Below are positions 36,031 through 45,397 of a DNA stretch of 64,000 nucleotides, in pieces. The notes under the pieces are model-generated. The model ran no database searches and was not told where the DNA came from. It saw nothing but the letters and a program-made list of their open reading frames with translations. Position numbers and translations under genes: made by a program. The DNA comes from Ruegeria intermedia. GTDB taxonomy: Bacteria; Pseudomonadota; Alphaproteobacteria; Rhodobacterales; Rhodobacteraceae. Numbering within the stretch: the first letter of the stretch is position 1; the number at the start of each line of letters is the position of its first letter. The stretch is from assembly GCF_900129345.1 (NCBI RefSeq), contig NZ_FQVK01000015.1, forward strand, positions 36,240-100,239, in the 5' to 3' direction.

Positions 36031-38427
36031 TCAACCGCGCAGAACGCCGCCGGTTGCCTTGGTGACCTTGGCGATGATCTTTTCCGCCACCGCCTCGATG
36101 TCTTTTTCCTTCAGCGTCTTCTCGGTCGGCTGAAGCCGGACGGTGATGGCCAGAGATTTCTTGCCCTCGCCCAGGCTGCCGCCGATGAATTCATCGAATA
36201 CGCGCACCTCTTCGATCAGCGCCTTGTCGGCTCCGGCGGCGGCATTCACCAGCGTCAGCGCCTCGACATCGGCATCGACGACAAAGGCAAAGTCACGCTC
36301 GACCGCCTGCAGGTCGCGCAACTCCAGCGCCGAGCGGGTGGTGCCGGATTTGCGCGGCAGCGGCACCTCGTCCGGCCAGATGGTGAAGGCCACGGCCGGG
36401 CCCTTGATGTCCAACTGCTGCAGCACGCGCGGATGCAGCTCACCGAACACGCCCAGAACCTTTTTGGGGCCCAGGCAGATCTTGCCGTGACGGCCCGGAT
36501 GCCACCAGGCGTCGCCATCGCGCAGGATCTGCACCTTGGCCGGGGCGCCGATGGCGGCCAGCACCGCCTCGGCATCGGCCTTGGCGTCGAACACGTCGAC
36601 CGCGCGGGCGGCGACATGCACATCCTTGGGTCCGGTCCGCCCGACCAGAAGGCCCGCGATCTGGGTGCGTTCCTCGCCGGGTTCCCCGCCGAAAAAGACG
36701 GGGCCGACCTCGAACAAGGCCAGATCGGCAAAGCCGCGCGCCTGATTGCGGGCCGCAGCCTGCAGCAGGCCGGGCAGCAGGTCGGGGCGCATGTGACTCA
36801 TCTCGGACGAGATCGGATTTTCCAGCATCGTCGCGTCATCGCCGCCGCCGAACAGCGCGGCCGAAGCCTGATCGATGAAGGTATAGCTGACGCATTCATT
36901 GTACCCCAGCGCCGCGCAGGTGCGCCGCGCCATCGACTGACGCCGCTGGGCCGGCGTCATGACCGGCTTGGGAATACCATCCGTGACACGCGGCAGGGGC
37001 TTGCCCTGCAGCTTGGTCAGCGAGGCGATGCGGGCGACCTCCTCGACCAGATCGGCCTCGCCCTGGATGTCGGGGCGCCAACTGGGCACATGGGCCATGT
37101 CGCCTTCCAGCCGGAAGCCCAGCCGCGTCAGGGTCTGACGCTGCTCGCTTTCGGGGATGTCCATGCCCACCAGCGACTGCACCCGCGCCGCATCCAGCCG
37201 ATAGGCGCGCGAATGGTCCGGCGCCTTGCCGGCCTCGACCACCTTCGAAACCTCGCCGCCGCAGATGTCCAGGATCATCTGGGTTGCGTGCTCCAGCCCT
37301 TCCAGCGTGTATGCCGGATCGACCCCCCGTTCGAACCGGTACCGCGCGTCCGAGTTGATCTTGAGCGCACGGCCCGCCAGCGCGATCTGGACATGATCCC
37401 AGAAGGCGCTTTCCAAGAACACGTTCACCGTGTCCTCGGTACAGCCGGTCTCTTGCCCGCCCATGATGCCCGCGATGGATTCCGGGCCGTTGTCGTCGGA
37501 AATCACCATCATGCCGGGCTGCAGCGTGTATTCCTTTTCGTCCAGCGCCACCAGCTTTTCGCCGCCCTTGGCGCGATGCACCCGCAGGTTGCCCTTGACC
37601 TTGTCGGCGTCAAAGACGTGCAGCGGGCGGTTGCTGTCGAAGGTCATATAGTTGGTGATGTCCACCAGGGCCGAGATCGGACGCAGACCGATCGCTTTCA
37701 GCTGATCCTGCAGCCATTGCGGGCTGGGGCCGTTCTTGACGCCGCGGATCAGGCGGCCGGTGAAATGCGGACAGCCATCCAGCGTGTCGTCGTCGATCGT
37801 CACCTTGATCGGGCTTTCGAAATCCCCCGGCACCGGGGCATAGTCGCGCTGCTTCAGCGTGCCCAGACCCCGCGCCGCCAGATCGCGCGCGATGCCCGCA
37901 ACGCCCAGCGCATCGGGGCGGTTGGGGGTGATGGCGATCTCGATCACCGGGTCGATCTTGGCGGGGTCGTTCTCGGCCAGCCAGTCCACGAACCGCTGGC
38001 CCACCTCGCCCGAGGGCAGCTCGATGATGCCGTCATGCTCGTCCGACAGTTCCAGCTCGCGCTCGGACGCCATCATGCCAAAGCTTTCGACGCCGCGGAT
38101 CTTGCCGACGCTGATGGTTGTGTCGAGGCCGGGGATGTAGGTGCCCGGCTTGCAGACCACGACGGTAATGCCCTCGCGCGCGTTCGGCGCACCGCAGATG
38201 ATCTGCAACTCGCCTTCGTCAGTGTCCACCTTGCAGACGCGCAGCTTGTCGGCATCGGGGTGTTTCTCGGCATGTTTCACATAGCCCAGGGTGAAATCCT
38301 TGAGCTTGTCGGCCGGGTTGATGACCTCTTCGACCTCGAGCCCGAGATCGGTCAGCGCCTCGGCGATCTCATCAACCGAGGCGTCGGTGTCCAAGTGGTC
38401 TTTCAGCCAGGAGAGGGTGAATTTCAT
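36031..38427 (-). CDS. pheT: Phenylalanine--tRNA ligase beta subunit
   Basis: A 798-residue beta subunit. It begins MKFTLSWLKDHLDTDASVDE, has the tRNA-binding OB domain (VVVCKPGTYIPGLDTTISVG), B3/B4 editing (FDSNRPLHVFDADKVKGNL) and B5 domains, and ends with the ferredoxin-fold anticodon-binding domain (RVFDEFIGGSLGEGKKSLAI). It pairs with PheS as a tetramer charging tRNA-Phe. The pheS-pheT arrangement is interrupted by a foreign-looking gene and a hairpin. Confidence 0.97.
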   Translation of the reverse strand: MKFTLSWLKDHLDTDASVDEIAEALTDLGLEVEEVINPADKLKDFTLGYVKHAEKHPDADKLRVCKVDTDEGELQIICGAPNAREGITVVVCKPGTYIPGLDTTISVGKIRGVESFGMMASERELELSDEHDGIIELPSGEVGQRFVDWLAENDPAKIDPVIEIAITPNRPDALGVAGIARDLAARGLGTLKQRDYAPVPGDFESPIKVTIDDDTLDGCPHFTGRLIRGVKNGPSPQWLQDQLKAIGLRPISALVDITNYMTFDSNRPLHVFDADKVKGNLRVHRAKGGEKLVALDEKEYTLQPGMMVISDDNGPESIAGIMGGQETGCTEDTVNVFLESAFWDHVQIALAGRALKINSDARYRFERGVDPAYTLEGLEHATQMILDICGGEVSKVVEAGKAPDHSRAYRLDAARVQSLVGMDIPESEQRQTLTRLGFRLEGDMAHVPSWRPDIQGEADLVEEVARIASLTKLQGKPLPRVTDGIPKPVMTPAQRRQSMARRTCAALGYNECVSYTFIDQASAALFGGGDDATMLENPISSEMSHMRPDLLPGLLQAAARNQARGFADLALFEVGPVFFGGEPGEERTQIAGLLVGRTGPKDVHVAARAVDVFDAKADAEAVLAAIGAPAKVQILRDGDAWWHPGRHGKICLGPKKVLGVFGELHPRVLQQLDIKGPAVAFTIWPDEVPLPRKSGTTRSALELRDLQAVERDFAFVVDADVEALTLVNAAAGADKALIEEVRVFDEFIGGSLGEGKKSLAITVRLQPTEKTLKEKDIEAVAEKIIAKVTKATGGVLRG

Positions 38428-38540
38428 TGCACGCGGCCTTTTTTGGCAAACATCCAGTCGGCACAGGCAATGGCAAAGAATGGGCCAAGGTGCAAGCCTT
38501 GGGCGGGGTGGATGGGCCAACCTGTGCGCTTTGCGCCAAG

Positions 38541-38680
38541 CCGCGCCATCGCCAGACCGCGGGGTGGCGATCCTCGGGCTACGGTGGGCAATTTATGCCA
38601 GCCAAGTCCGTATGACGTTCAAACGGGGTGCCTGCGGAGACAAATCGCCAGCCCGTGCGGGCGGTCTGGCGATGGCGCGG
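38541..38680. repeat. 140-bp element bounded by 20-bp perfect inverted repeats
   Basis: The 20 bp at 38541-38560 (starting CCGCGCCATCG) is exactly the reverse complement of the 20 bp at 38661-38680 (ending CGATGGCGCGG). Looser pairing continues inward (GGGGTGGCGAT against a similar stretch), so about 35 bp per arm can pair around an 85-bp centre. It lies in the 286-bp space between the alien gene at 38714 and pheT. It codes for nothing recognisable and may be a MITE-like element or a structured RNA. Confidence 0.75.
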
Positions 38681-38713
38681 CGGCCTATCGGCCTTGGTTC
38701 CGCGCAATTCGTA

Positions 38714-39175
38714 TTATGAGTTTCTGTTGCGATCTCTTATCGAACGACCAAAAGGGGTCACCGATATCAAATCGGTCTCCGAAATTTGCGTCTTTCCCAG
38801 ATTTTCTTCACGGATTGCCTTCATCAATGCGGCAAGAATTCCATCAAATTCATCGTGGGGAACCTTTGTTTTTGCCGTGATTTTCTGATCGAAAGCCACA
38901 AGTTTTTGCATGGTCGTATCTGATGCGACGACTGCAAACTTCATCTTCGCGGTAAAGTAAGCAGCTAGGGCATCGTCGAAGCCTTCACCATCTCGGTTGA
39001 AGGCATTAGCCATTTCACAAATGGCTTCTATCATCTCCACATAGATGTCGAAATGTCTCTTCTTGATCTGTTCTCGTCTATCAAACCAAGCCTTCACAAG
39101 GTATCCGGCAAACAACAAAACAAGCGCCGAAATAAACGCAATGTTTTGTTGCAGCCAGAAGCTAGGTTCACTCAC
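38714..39175 (-). CDS. Hypothetical membrane-anchored protein inserted between pheS and pheT
   Basis: A 153-residue protein: one N-terminal helix ([18 protein letters not shown], about residues 13-30) followed by a basic segment and a helical cytoplasmic domain (about 40-140). I recognise no family. It begins with GTG at 39175 overlapping the pheS stop by 4 bp (GTGA), so it is translationally coupled to pheS. Its base composition is visibly more AT-rich than its neighbours, and pheST are normally adjacent, so it is probably horizontally acquired. Confidence 0.7.
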   Translation of the reverse strand: MSEPSFWLQQNIAFISALVLLFAGYLVKAWFDRREQIKKRHFDIYVEMIEAICEMANAFNRDGEGFDDALAAYFTAKMKFAVVASDTTMQKLVAFDQKITAKTKVPHDEFDGILAALMKAIREENLGKTQISETDLISVTPFGRSIRDRNRNS

Positions 39176-40245
39176 CGCGACAAGCCACCATGCAGATTGG
39201 GCATATCCAGCGCCGCGAACCCGTAGTGGCGCAGCCAGCGCAGGTCACTGTCAAAGAACGCCCGCAGATCCGGAATGCCGTATTTCAGCATCGCCAGACG
39301 GTCGATGCCGATGCCGAAGGCAAAGCCCTGATAGACCTCGGGGTCGATCCCGCCGGCGGCGATCACCTTGGGGTGGACCATGCCGGAGCCCAGAATCTCC
39401 ATCCAGTCGTCGCCCTCGCCGATCTTCAGCTGGCCGCCTTCCCACGAACAGCGGATATCGACCTCGGCCGAGGGTTCGGTGAACGGGAAATGCGAGGCGC
39501 GGAAGCGCAGTTCGACGTCGTCGACCTCGAAGAACGCCTTGACGAATTCCTCCAGCACCCATTTCAGGTTCGCCATCGAGATGTCCTTGTCGATGGCCAA
39601 GCCTTCGACCTGGTGGAACATCGGCGTGTGGGTCTGGTCATAGTCGGCGCGATAGACGCCGCCCGGGCAGATCACGCGGATCGGCGCGCCCTGTTTCTCC
39701 ATCGACCGGATCTGCACCGGCGACGTGTGGGTGCGCAGCACATGCGGCGGGCGATTGTCGCCCGGCGCGCGGTGCATGTAGAACGTGTCCATCTCGGCCC
39801 GCGCGGGGTGGTGACCGGGGATGTTCAGCGCGTCGAAATTGTACCAGTCGGTTTCGATCCGGGGGCCTTCGGCGACGGAAAAGCCCAGCTCGGCAAAGAT
39901 CGCGGTCAGTTCCTCGGTCGCCTGGCTGACCGGGTGGATCGAGCCCTGGCGGCGCGGGCGCGCGGGCAGGGTCACGTCCAGCCACTCGGTCCGCAGACGT
40001 TCGTCCAGCGCGGCATCGGCCAATGCGGCCTTTTTGGCGGCCAGCGCCGCGTTGATCTCGTCTTTCAGCGCGTTCAGCGCGGGGCCGGCGACCTGGCGTT
40101 CCTCGGGCGTCATCTTGCCCAACTCGCGCATCTTCAGCGCCACTTCGCCCTTTTTGCCCACCGCGGCCACGCGGATCGCTTCCAGCGTGCTTTCGTCGCC
40201 TGCGTCAGCGATCTGACCCAGGTATTTTGCCTTAAGATCGTCCAT
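39172..40245 (-). CDS. pheS: Phenylalanine--tRNA ligase alpha subunit
   Basis: A 357-residue class II synthetase catalytic subunit. An N-terminal coiled coil (about 1-85) precedes the catalytic domain with [12 protein letters not shown], motif 2 [20 protein letters not shown] and motif 3 [20 protein letters not shown]. It is the first gene of its operon; the next gene overlaps its stop codon by 4 bp. Confidence 0.97.
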   Translation of the reverse strand: MDDLKAKYLGQIADAGDESTLEAIRVAAVGKKGEVALKMRELGKMTPEERQVAGPALNALKDEINAALAAKKAALADAALDERLRTEWLDVTLPARPRRQGSIHPVSQATEELTAIFAELGFSVAEGPRIETDWYNFDALNIPGHHPARAEMDTFYMHRAPGDNRPPHVLRTHTSPVQIRSMEKQGAPIRVICPGGVYRADYDQTHTPMFHQVEGLAIDKDISMANLKWVLEEFVKAFFEVDDVELRFRASHFPFTEPSAEVDIRCSWEGGQLKIGEGDDWMEILGSGMVHPKVIAAGGIDPEVYQGFAFGIGIDRLAMLKYGIPDLRAFFDSDLRWLRHYGFAALDMPNLHGGLSR

Positions 40246-40318
40246 GACGGTCCCCTGAATTCTGTTGCTGTCCTGCTATCACAGCAGCGCGCGAAAGCAA
40301 GAGGGCCGGGCTGCGCGA

Positions 40319-41386
40319 TCAGGTCGCGCGCAGAACCGCTGCCTGTCGATCACATCGGACCGGGCGGATCGTGGAGCCATAGCCCTGCGGATGGGTCCGC
40401 AGGTCAGGGAACAGCGCAAACAGCTCACGCGCGGCCTCCTGCTCCAGCCCCGAGAGCGCCTCCTGCCCCGGAAAGAAGCTCTCGGACACAAGGCCCGAAG
40501 TGGTGACCAGCTGATGCCGGTCGAAGAACAGGTGGACATAGCGGACGATGTCGCAGGGCTGCACGGTGACGGTATCGCCGTTGACCAGCGATTTGGCCGG
40601 AACCAGAACCTCATCCTCGCCGAACAGAAGCTGGGCCTGCCAGCCGCCGACCAGAATGCGGTGCTGGGGCGAGACCAGAATGTCCGTCGTGGCGCCCAGA
40701 ACCCCCGCGCGGATGCGCACCGGCGCGAACCGGCCCACGCCGCGCACCGTGCGGCCGCCGATCCAGCGCACCCGGCAGGGGCCGTCATCGACGGTCAGGA
40801 CCGTGTCGCCCGGCCGCAGCGTCTCGATCCGGCGCGGCCCCTCGGGCGTATCCACCAGGGTTCCGGCCGTGAAACAGGCCGCCCCGGTATCCCCGGGCGA
40901 CAACGGGCCATATGTCAGCGTGTCGGGATCGGGCTGGTTGAACTGCAGCGTCGTCGTGGTCTGGTTCGGCCCGACCAGCACCGGCAGGTTGACCGAGGTC
41001 TCCCCGGCCGCCAGCCCATCGACCGCGACGATGTTCCGCGTGCCGCCGCCGATGTCGTAGAAATCGATCACCTCGCCCGTGGCTGTATTGGTCAGCGCAT
41101 AGGCCTCGTAATTGTTGGCGCCGCCGCCGTTCGGGTCGGTCAGCAGAATCGGAAAATCATCGGCCGAGATGACATGGACGATCTCGTTGTTGTCGGGGTC
41201 CACGGTGACCTGAATGGCGGGATCGTCCAGCGGGATCTCGATCCCGACCTGTCCGTTGGCCTGATAGAAGGACACGGTGAAATCCGCCGGGTCTTCACCT
41301 GGGCGCAAGGACACCTCCAGGAACTCGGACACGCCCGAATTCGCGGCATAGGCATTGGAATAGTGCAGCTCACTGATACGCGCCAT
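40319..41386 (-). CDS. Hint domain-containing protein
   Basis: A 355-residue protein. The N-terminal 170 residues are beta-rich (MARISELHYSNAYAANSGVS) and resemble lamin-tail-like or cell-surface domains. A Hint domain follows: CFTAGTLVDTPEGPRRIETL near residue 187 (the Cys at the splice-type junction), then DTVLTVDDGPCRVRWIGGRT and DILVSPQHRILV. Proteins of this kind are numerous in marine Rhodobacteraceae and probably self-process. The HRI-containing motif is intact, suggesting activity. The start at 41386 matches homologues; no signal peptide is seen. Confidence 0.85.
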   Translation of the reverse strand: MARISELHYSNAYAANSGVSEFLEVSLRPGEDPADFTVSFYQANGQVGIEIPLDDPAIQVTVDPDNNEIVHVISADDFPILLTDPNGGGANNYEAYALTNTATGEVIDFYDIGGGTRNIVAVDGLAAGETSVNLPVLVGPNQTTTTLQFNQPDPDTLTYGPLSPGDTGAACFTAGTLVDTPEGPRRIETLRPGDTVLTVDDGPCRVRWIGGRTVRGVGRFAPVRIRAGVLGATTDILVSPQHRILVGGWQAQLLFGEDEVLVPAKSLVNGDTVTVQPCDIVRYVHLFFDRHQLVTTSGLVSESFFPGQEALSGLEQEAARELFALFPDLRTHPQGYGSTIRPVRCDRQAAVLRAT

Positions 41387-41498
41387 GAAAGCACCACGAC
41401 CGGAAAACCTGACCCGAATGTATCGCGCAAACACCACCGCCGAACAAGGCGCGATCCGGGAAAGCGGCTAACAGGCCCTTAATTGCAACAGGTCGCGG

Positions 41499-42869
41499 TC
41501 AGTAGCTGTATTCGGGATAGATCTGCGTCAGATCGCCCTGCCAATCGCCGTGGAAATGCTCGAGCAGTTCGTCGGCCGGCACCTTGCCGGACTGGATGCT
41601 TTCCTTCAAAGCGTTCAGGAAATGCGTCTCGTCCGGGACAAGCCCGCCCGCACCCGGCCGCGCCCGCTCCTTCAGGCCGGACTCGGCGATGGCCACCACC
41701 TCGCGCGCCAGATCGTGCATGTTGATGCCGCCGACCTGCGCCTGCAGCCCGTCCCGGGCCGCGGCGACGCGCAGCCCTTCGCGGGTTTCGGCGTCCCAGC
41801 CCTTGACCAGATCCCATGCGGCATCCAGCGCGGATTGGTCATAGGTCAGCCCTACCCAGAAGGCGGGCAGCGCGCACAGGCGGCGCCACGGGCCGCCGTC
41901 GGCCCCGCGCATTTCCATGAATTTCTTGATCCGCGCCTCGGGGAATGCGGTGGTCAGGTGATCGGCCCAATCCGAAAGCGTCGGCGTCTCGCCCGGCAGC
42001 GCGGGCAGCTTGCCCTGCAGGAAATCGCGGAACGACATGCCCAGCGCGTCGATATATTTGCCGTCGCGATAGACGAAATACATCGGCACGTCCAAGGCAT
42101 ATTCCACGTAGCGCTCGAACCCGAAGCCGTCCTCGAACACGAAGGGCAGCATGCCGGTGCGCGCGTCATCCAGATGCCGCCAGATGTAGCTGCGCCAGCT
42201 TTTGTGGCCATTGGGCTTGCCCTCGAAGAAGGGCGAGTTGGCAAACAGCGCGGTCGCCACCGGTTGCAGGGCCAGCGCCACGCGCAGCTTCTGCACCATG
42301 TCCGCCTCGGAGCCGAAATCGATGTTGACCTGCACCGTGCAGGTCCGGCGCATCATGGCGCGGCCCATGTCGCCGACCTTTTCCATGTAGTCGTTCATCA
42401 GGACATACCGGCCCTTGGGCATCAGCGGCATGTCCTCGTGCTTCCAGATCGGTGCGGCGCCCAGCCCGATGAAGCCTACGCCGATCTTGTCGGCGATGTC
42501 CTTCACGTCGCGCAGATGCGCGTTCACCTCGTCGCAGGTCTCGTGGATGGTCTCCAGTGGCGCGCCTGACAGCTCCAACTGTCCGCCCGGTTCCAGCGAG
42601 ACGTTGGCCCCGTCCTTTTCCAGCCCGATCAGCTTGCCCGCCTCTTCCACCGGGGTCCAGCCATGCCCGTCGCGCAGCCCCTGCAGCACCGCCAGGATCG
42701 AGCGTTCGCCCTCATAGGGCAGCGGCTTCAGCGTGTCCTTGCAATAGCCGAATTTTTCGTGCTCGGTCCCGATGCGCCATTCGCTTTTGGGTTTGCAGCC
42801 ATCGGCCAGGTATTCGGCCAGTTGTTCGTGGCGTTCGATCGGCCCGCCGCCGGACTGAGGAATGGACAT
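41499..42869 (-). CDS. gshA: Glutamate--cysteine ligase
   Basis: A 456-residue ligase of the plant/alphaproteobacterial (EgtA-like) class, the first step of glutathione synthesis. It begins MSIPQSGGGPIERHEQLAEY and has the family motifs WRIGTEHEKFGY, LEPGGQLELSGAPLETIHET and CTVQVNIDFGSEADMV. Length fits the class. ATP-grasp-type features cannot be seen and are not expected, as this class is related to glutamine synthetase. Confidence 0.95.
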   Translation of the reverse strand: MSIPQSGGGPIERHEQLAEYLADGCKPKSEWRIGTEHEKFGYCKDTLKPLPYEGERSILAVLQGLRDGHGWTPVEEAGKLIGLEKDGANVSLEPGGQLELSGAPLETIHETCDEVNAHLRDVKDIADKIGVGFIGLGAAPIWKHEDMPLMPKGRYVLMNDYMEKVGDMGRAMMRRTCTVQVNIDFGSEADMVQKLRVALALQPVATALFANSPFFEGKPNGHKSWRSYIWRHLDDARTGMLPFVFEDGFGFERYVEYALDVPMYFVYRDGKYIDALGMSFRDFLQGKLPALPGETPTLSDWADHLTTAFPEARIKKFMEMRGADGGPWRRLCALPAFWVGLTYDQSALDAAWDLVKGWDAETREGLRVAAARDGLQAQVGGINMHDLAREVVAIAESGLKERARPGAGGLVPDETHFLNALKESIQSGKVPADELLEHFHGDWQGDLTQIYPEYSY

Positions 42870-42946
42870 GAACCGTGCTCCGATCCTGATGTGTCGAGTC
42901 GTGGGGGTCAGTGGTGGTCGCAATCTCCCCCGGTGTCAATGCACCG

Positions 42947-43474
42947 TCAGTTCAACCGGATGTGTGCCGGGCGCGAGGGATGGCGTTCCCAGATGACCAC
43001 CGGATGCGACGCCCCGGACCTCAGTTCCGACAGCATCCGCTCGGTCCGCAGCCCCGGCAGGGCCGAGAACACGTCGAACAGCGCCTCGGCGCCCTCGGCA
43101 TTCACGGGAATGTGAAGCGGCGGCTGGCCGGGCTGCTGCAGCACCCAATGCGCGGGGCTGGCGGTGGGGTCCAGCGTCAGGCTCTCGATTTCGCGGGTGG
43201 CGACGATGCCGCCTTCCAGCGGCCCCAGATAGGCAATCTGCCCTTCATCCACCGACACCACGCCCGGCCCGCCCGCGCCCAGCCGGAACCGCGCGCGCTG
43301 TACGCCGATCACGGCCAGCGCGGCCGAAACCACCACAAGCACCCAGCCCAGCCAGCCCAGCAACCCGCCCGGACCGCCGATCCAGCTGAGACCAAGGAGC
43401 AGAACGAAGCCTGCGGCCAGCACCTCGCGCCAGCGCCACAGGGCCAGTTTGGCTTCGGGTCGGATGAAACTCAA
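42947..43474 (-). CDS. Hypothetical two-helix membrane protein
   Basis: A 175-residue protein with two helices (VLAAGFVLLLGLSWIG and GLLGWLGWVLVVVSAALAVI, about residues 16-60) and a soluble C-terminal domain (about 65-175). I recognise no named family. It starts with TTG at 43474, 7 nt after GGAGG. It lies between gshA and rsmE on the same strand. Confidence 0.75.
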   Translation of the reverse strand: MSFIRPEAKLALWRWREVLAAGFVLLLGLSWIGGPGGLLGWLGWVLVVVSAALAVIGVQRARFRLGAGGPGVVSVDEGQIAYLGPLEGGIVATREIESLTLDPTASPAHWVLQQPGQPPLHIPVNAEGAEALFDVFSALPGLRTERMLSELRSGASHPVVIWERHPSRPAHIRLN

Positions 43475-43631
43475 GACGCGGCCTCCATCTGATTGCCGAA
43501 CAGGACCAGTGAAAAGGTCCCGGCGGGGGCAAACCCAATCGCAACATAAGCACGCGCGGCGGATTTTGAAGCCGCAAACAGAACGGCCTTGCGCACTCCG
43601 GCGGGTTTGCGTGGCCGCGCCGGACGCCACA

Positions 43632-44357
43632 TCAGGACCAGTCCCCCAGCGCCTGTTGCCACAGGGTCATCGCGGCCACCGCCGCCGTATCGGCCCGCAG
43701 GATGCGCGGCCCCAGACTGACTACATGGGTAAACGGCAGATCCTTCAGCCGCTGGCGCTCGGCATCGGAGAACCCGCCCTCGGGGCCGATCAGGATGGCC
43801 CACGCCCGGCCCTTGTGCTGTTCGGCCAGGCGCAGGGCCGACCCGGCCTCGGCCTCGTCGCAGAACATCAATTGGCGGCCATCGGGCCAGTTGTCCAACA
43901 GCTTGTCCAGCCGCTGCAGGTCGCAGACCTCGGGCACGAAGGTGCCGCCGCACTGCTCGGCCGCCTCGACCGCATGGGCCTGCAGCCGGTCCTGGCGGAT
44001 GCGTTCGGAATTGGTGAAGGCGGTCTGCACCGGCATGATCTTCGCGGCCCCCATCTCGGCCGCCTTTTCGACGATGAAATCGGTCCGCGCCTTCTTGATC
44101 GGGGCAAACAGCAGCCACAGGTCCGGCGGCAGTTGCAGTGGCCGGGTCTGTTCAAAACAGCTCAGAACACCGCCCCGTTTGCCCGCCTCGGCCACCTGCG
44201 CCAGCCACTCGCCATCGCGGCCGTTGAACAGGGCCACCCGCCCGCCCACGGCCAGACGCATCACGCCGAACAGGTAATGGGCCTGCTCGCGCGTCAAAGG
44301 AACCGATTGCCCCGCACCCAAAGGGTGATCTACATACAGCCTGATCTTCGCACTCAT
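43632..44357 (-). CDS. rsmE: 16S rRNA (uracil1498-N3)-methyltransferase
   Basis: A 241-residue SPOUT-fold methyltransferase. An N-terminal PUA-like domain (IRLYVDHPLGAGQSVPLT) is followed by the trefoil knot with AILIGPEGGFSDAERQRLKD and LGPRILRADTAAVAAM, both signatures of RsmE. It modifies helix 44 of 16S rRNA. It starts 13 bp from the divergent ubiA gene. Confidence 0.95.
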   Translation of the reverse strand: MSAKIRLYVDHPLGAGQSVPLTREQAHYLFGVMRLAVGGRVALFNGRDGEWLAQVAEAGKRGGVLSCFEQTRPLQLPPDLWLLFAPIKKARTDFIVEKAAEMGAAKIMPVQTAFTNSERIRQDRLQAHAVEAAEQCGGTFVPEVCDLQRLDKLLDNWPDGRQLMFCDEAEAGSALRLAEQHKGRAWAILIGPEGGFSDAERQRLKDLPFTHVVSLGPRILRADTAAVAAMTLWQQALGDWS

Positions 44358-44369
44358 GAGACCCTACAT

Positions 44370-45332
44370 ATGCAAGGCAATGCCCCAACACCAGACGCTC
44401 AGGTCGCCGACGCCGTCACCGGCAACTGGGTGGATACCCGCGCCCCGGCCTTTGCCCGCCCCTATCTGCGTCTGTCACGCGCGGACCGGCCGATCGGGAC
44501 GTGGCTGCTGCTGATTCCGTGCTGGTGGGGCCTGGCTCTGGCGATCCTGCATGACGGTCAGCCGCGGTGGGGCGATCTGTGGGTTGCCGTGGGGTGCGCG
44601 GCCGGGGCCTTTTTGATGCGTGGCGCGGGCTGCACCTGGAATGACATCACCGACCGCAAGTTCGACGCGCAGGTCGCCCGCACGCGCTCGCGGCCCATCC
44701 CCTCGGGTCAGGTCAGCGTGCGGCAGGCGGTGATCTGGATGGGCATCCAGTGCCTTCTGGCGCTGGCGATCCTGCTGACCTTCAACCAGGCGGCCATCGC
44801 GATGGGCGTCTTGTCGCTGCTGCCGGTGACGATCTATCCCTATGCCAAGCGGTTCACCTGGTGGCCGCAGGTATTTCTGGGGCTGGCCTTCAACTGGGGC
44901 GCCCTGCTGGCCTGGGCGGCGCATCGCGGCACGGTCGAATGGCCCGCGATTCTGCTGTACCTGTCCGGCATCGCCTGGACGCTGTTCTACGACACGATCT
45001 ATGCCCACCAGGACGCCGAGGATGACGAGTTGATCGGCATCAAGTCCACCGCGCGTCTGTTCGGGACCGACACCGCGAAATGGCTGAAGTACTTTCTGGT
45101 GGCGACCGTGGCGCTGATGGGGCTGGCCATCATCGAGGCCGCCCTGCCCGATGCAAGTTTCCTGACACTGGTCGTGGCCATCGGCGGGCCCTGGGCGATG
45201 GGGTGGCACATGGCGTGGCAACTGCGCGGGCTGGACATCGAAGACAACGCGAAACTGTTGCAGCTGTTTCGCGCCAACCGGGATACCGGCCTGATTCCGC
45301 TCATCTTCCTCTGTGTCGCATTGCTGCTGTGA
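44370..45332 (+). CDS. ubiA: 4-hydroxybenzoate octaprenyltransferase
   Basis: A 320-residue integral membrane prenyltransferase of ubiquinone synthesis. Both Asp-rich motifs are present: GCTWNDITDRKFDAQVARTR (NDxxDxxxD) and DTIYAHQDAEDDELIGIKST. About eight to nine helices are visible. The start ATG at 44370 gives the usual N-terminus; earlier in-frame codons overlap rsmE. Confidence 0.95.
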   Translation: MQGNAPTPDAQVADAVTGNWVDTRAPAFARPYLRLSRADRPIGTWLLLIPCWWGLALAILHDGQPRWGDLWVAVGCAAGAFLMRGAGCTWNDITDRKFDAQVARTRSRPIPSGQVSVRQAVIWMGIQCLLALAILLTFNQAAIAMGVLSLLPVTIYPYAKRFTWWPQVFLGLAFNWGALLAWAAHRGTVEWPAILLYLSGIAWTLFYDTIYAHQDAEDDELIGIKSTARLFGTDTAKWLKYFLVATVALMGLAIIEAALPDASFLTLVVAIGGPWAMGWHMAWQLRGLDIEDNAKLLQLFRANRDTGLIPLIFLCVALLL

Positions 45333-45397
45333 TTGCACCGCTGTACCGCAGCCTGTAAAACCCGACCTCAATCGCCCGAGGAGATCGAAGCCCGTCC

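Noticed and set aside
38541..38680. Integron attC site or CRISPR-like repeat
   Set aside because: There are inverted repeats, but no core GTTRRRY/RYYYAAC ends of an attC and only two arms, not a spaced array.
35953..38880. Plus-strand open frame of 975 codons opposite pheT
   Set aside because: It is a high-GC shadow; the pheT frame has all the expected domains and motifs.
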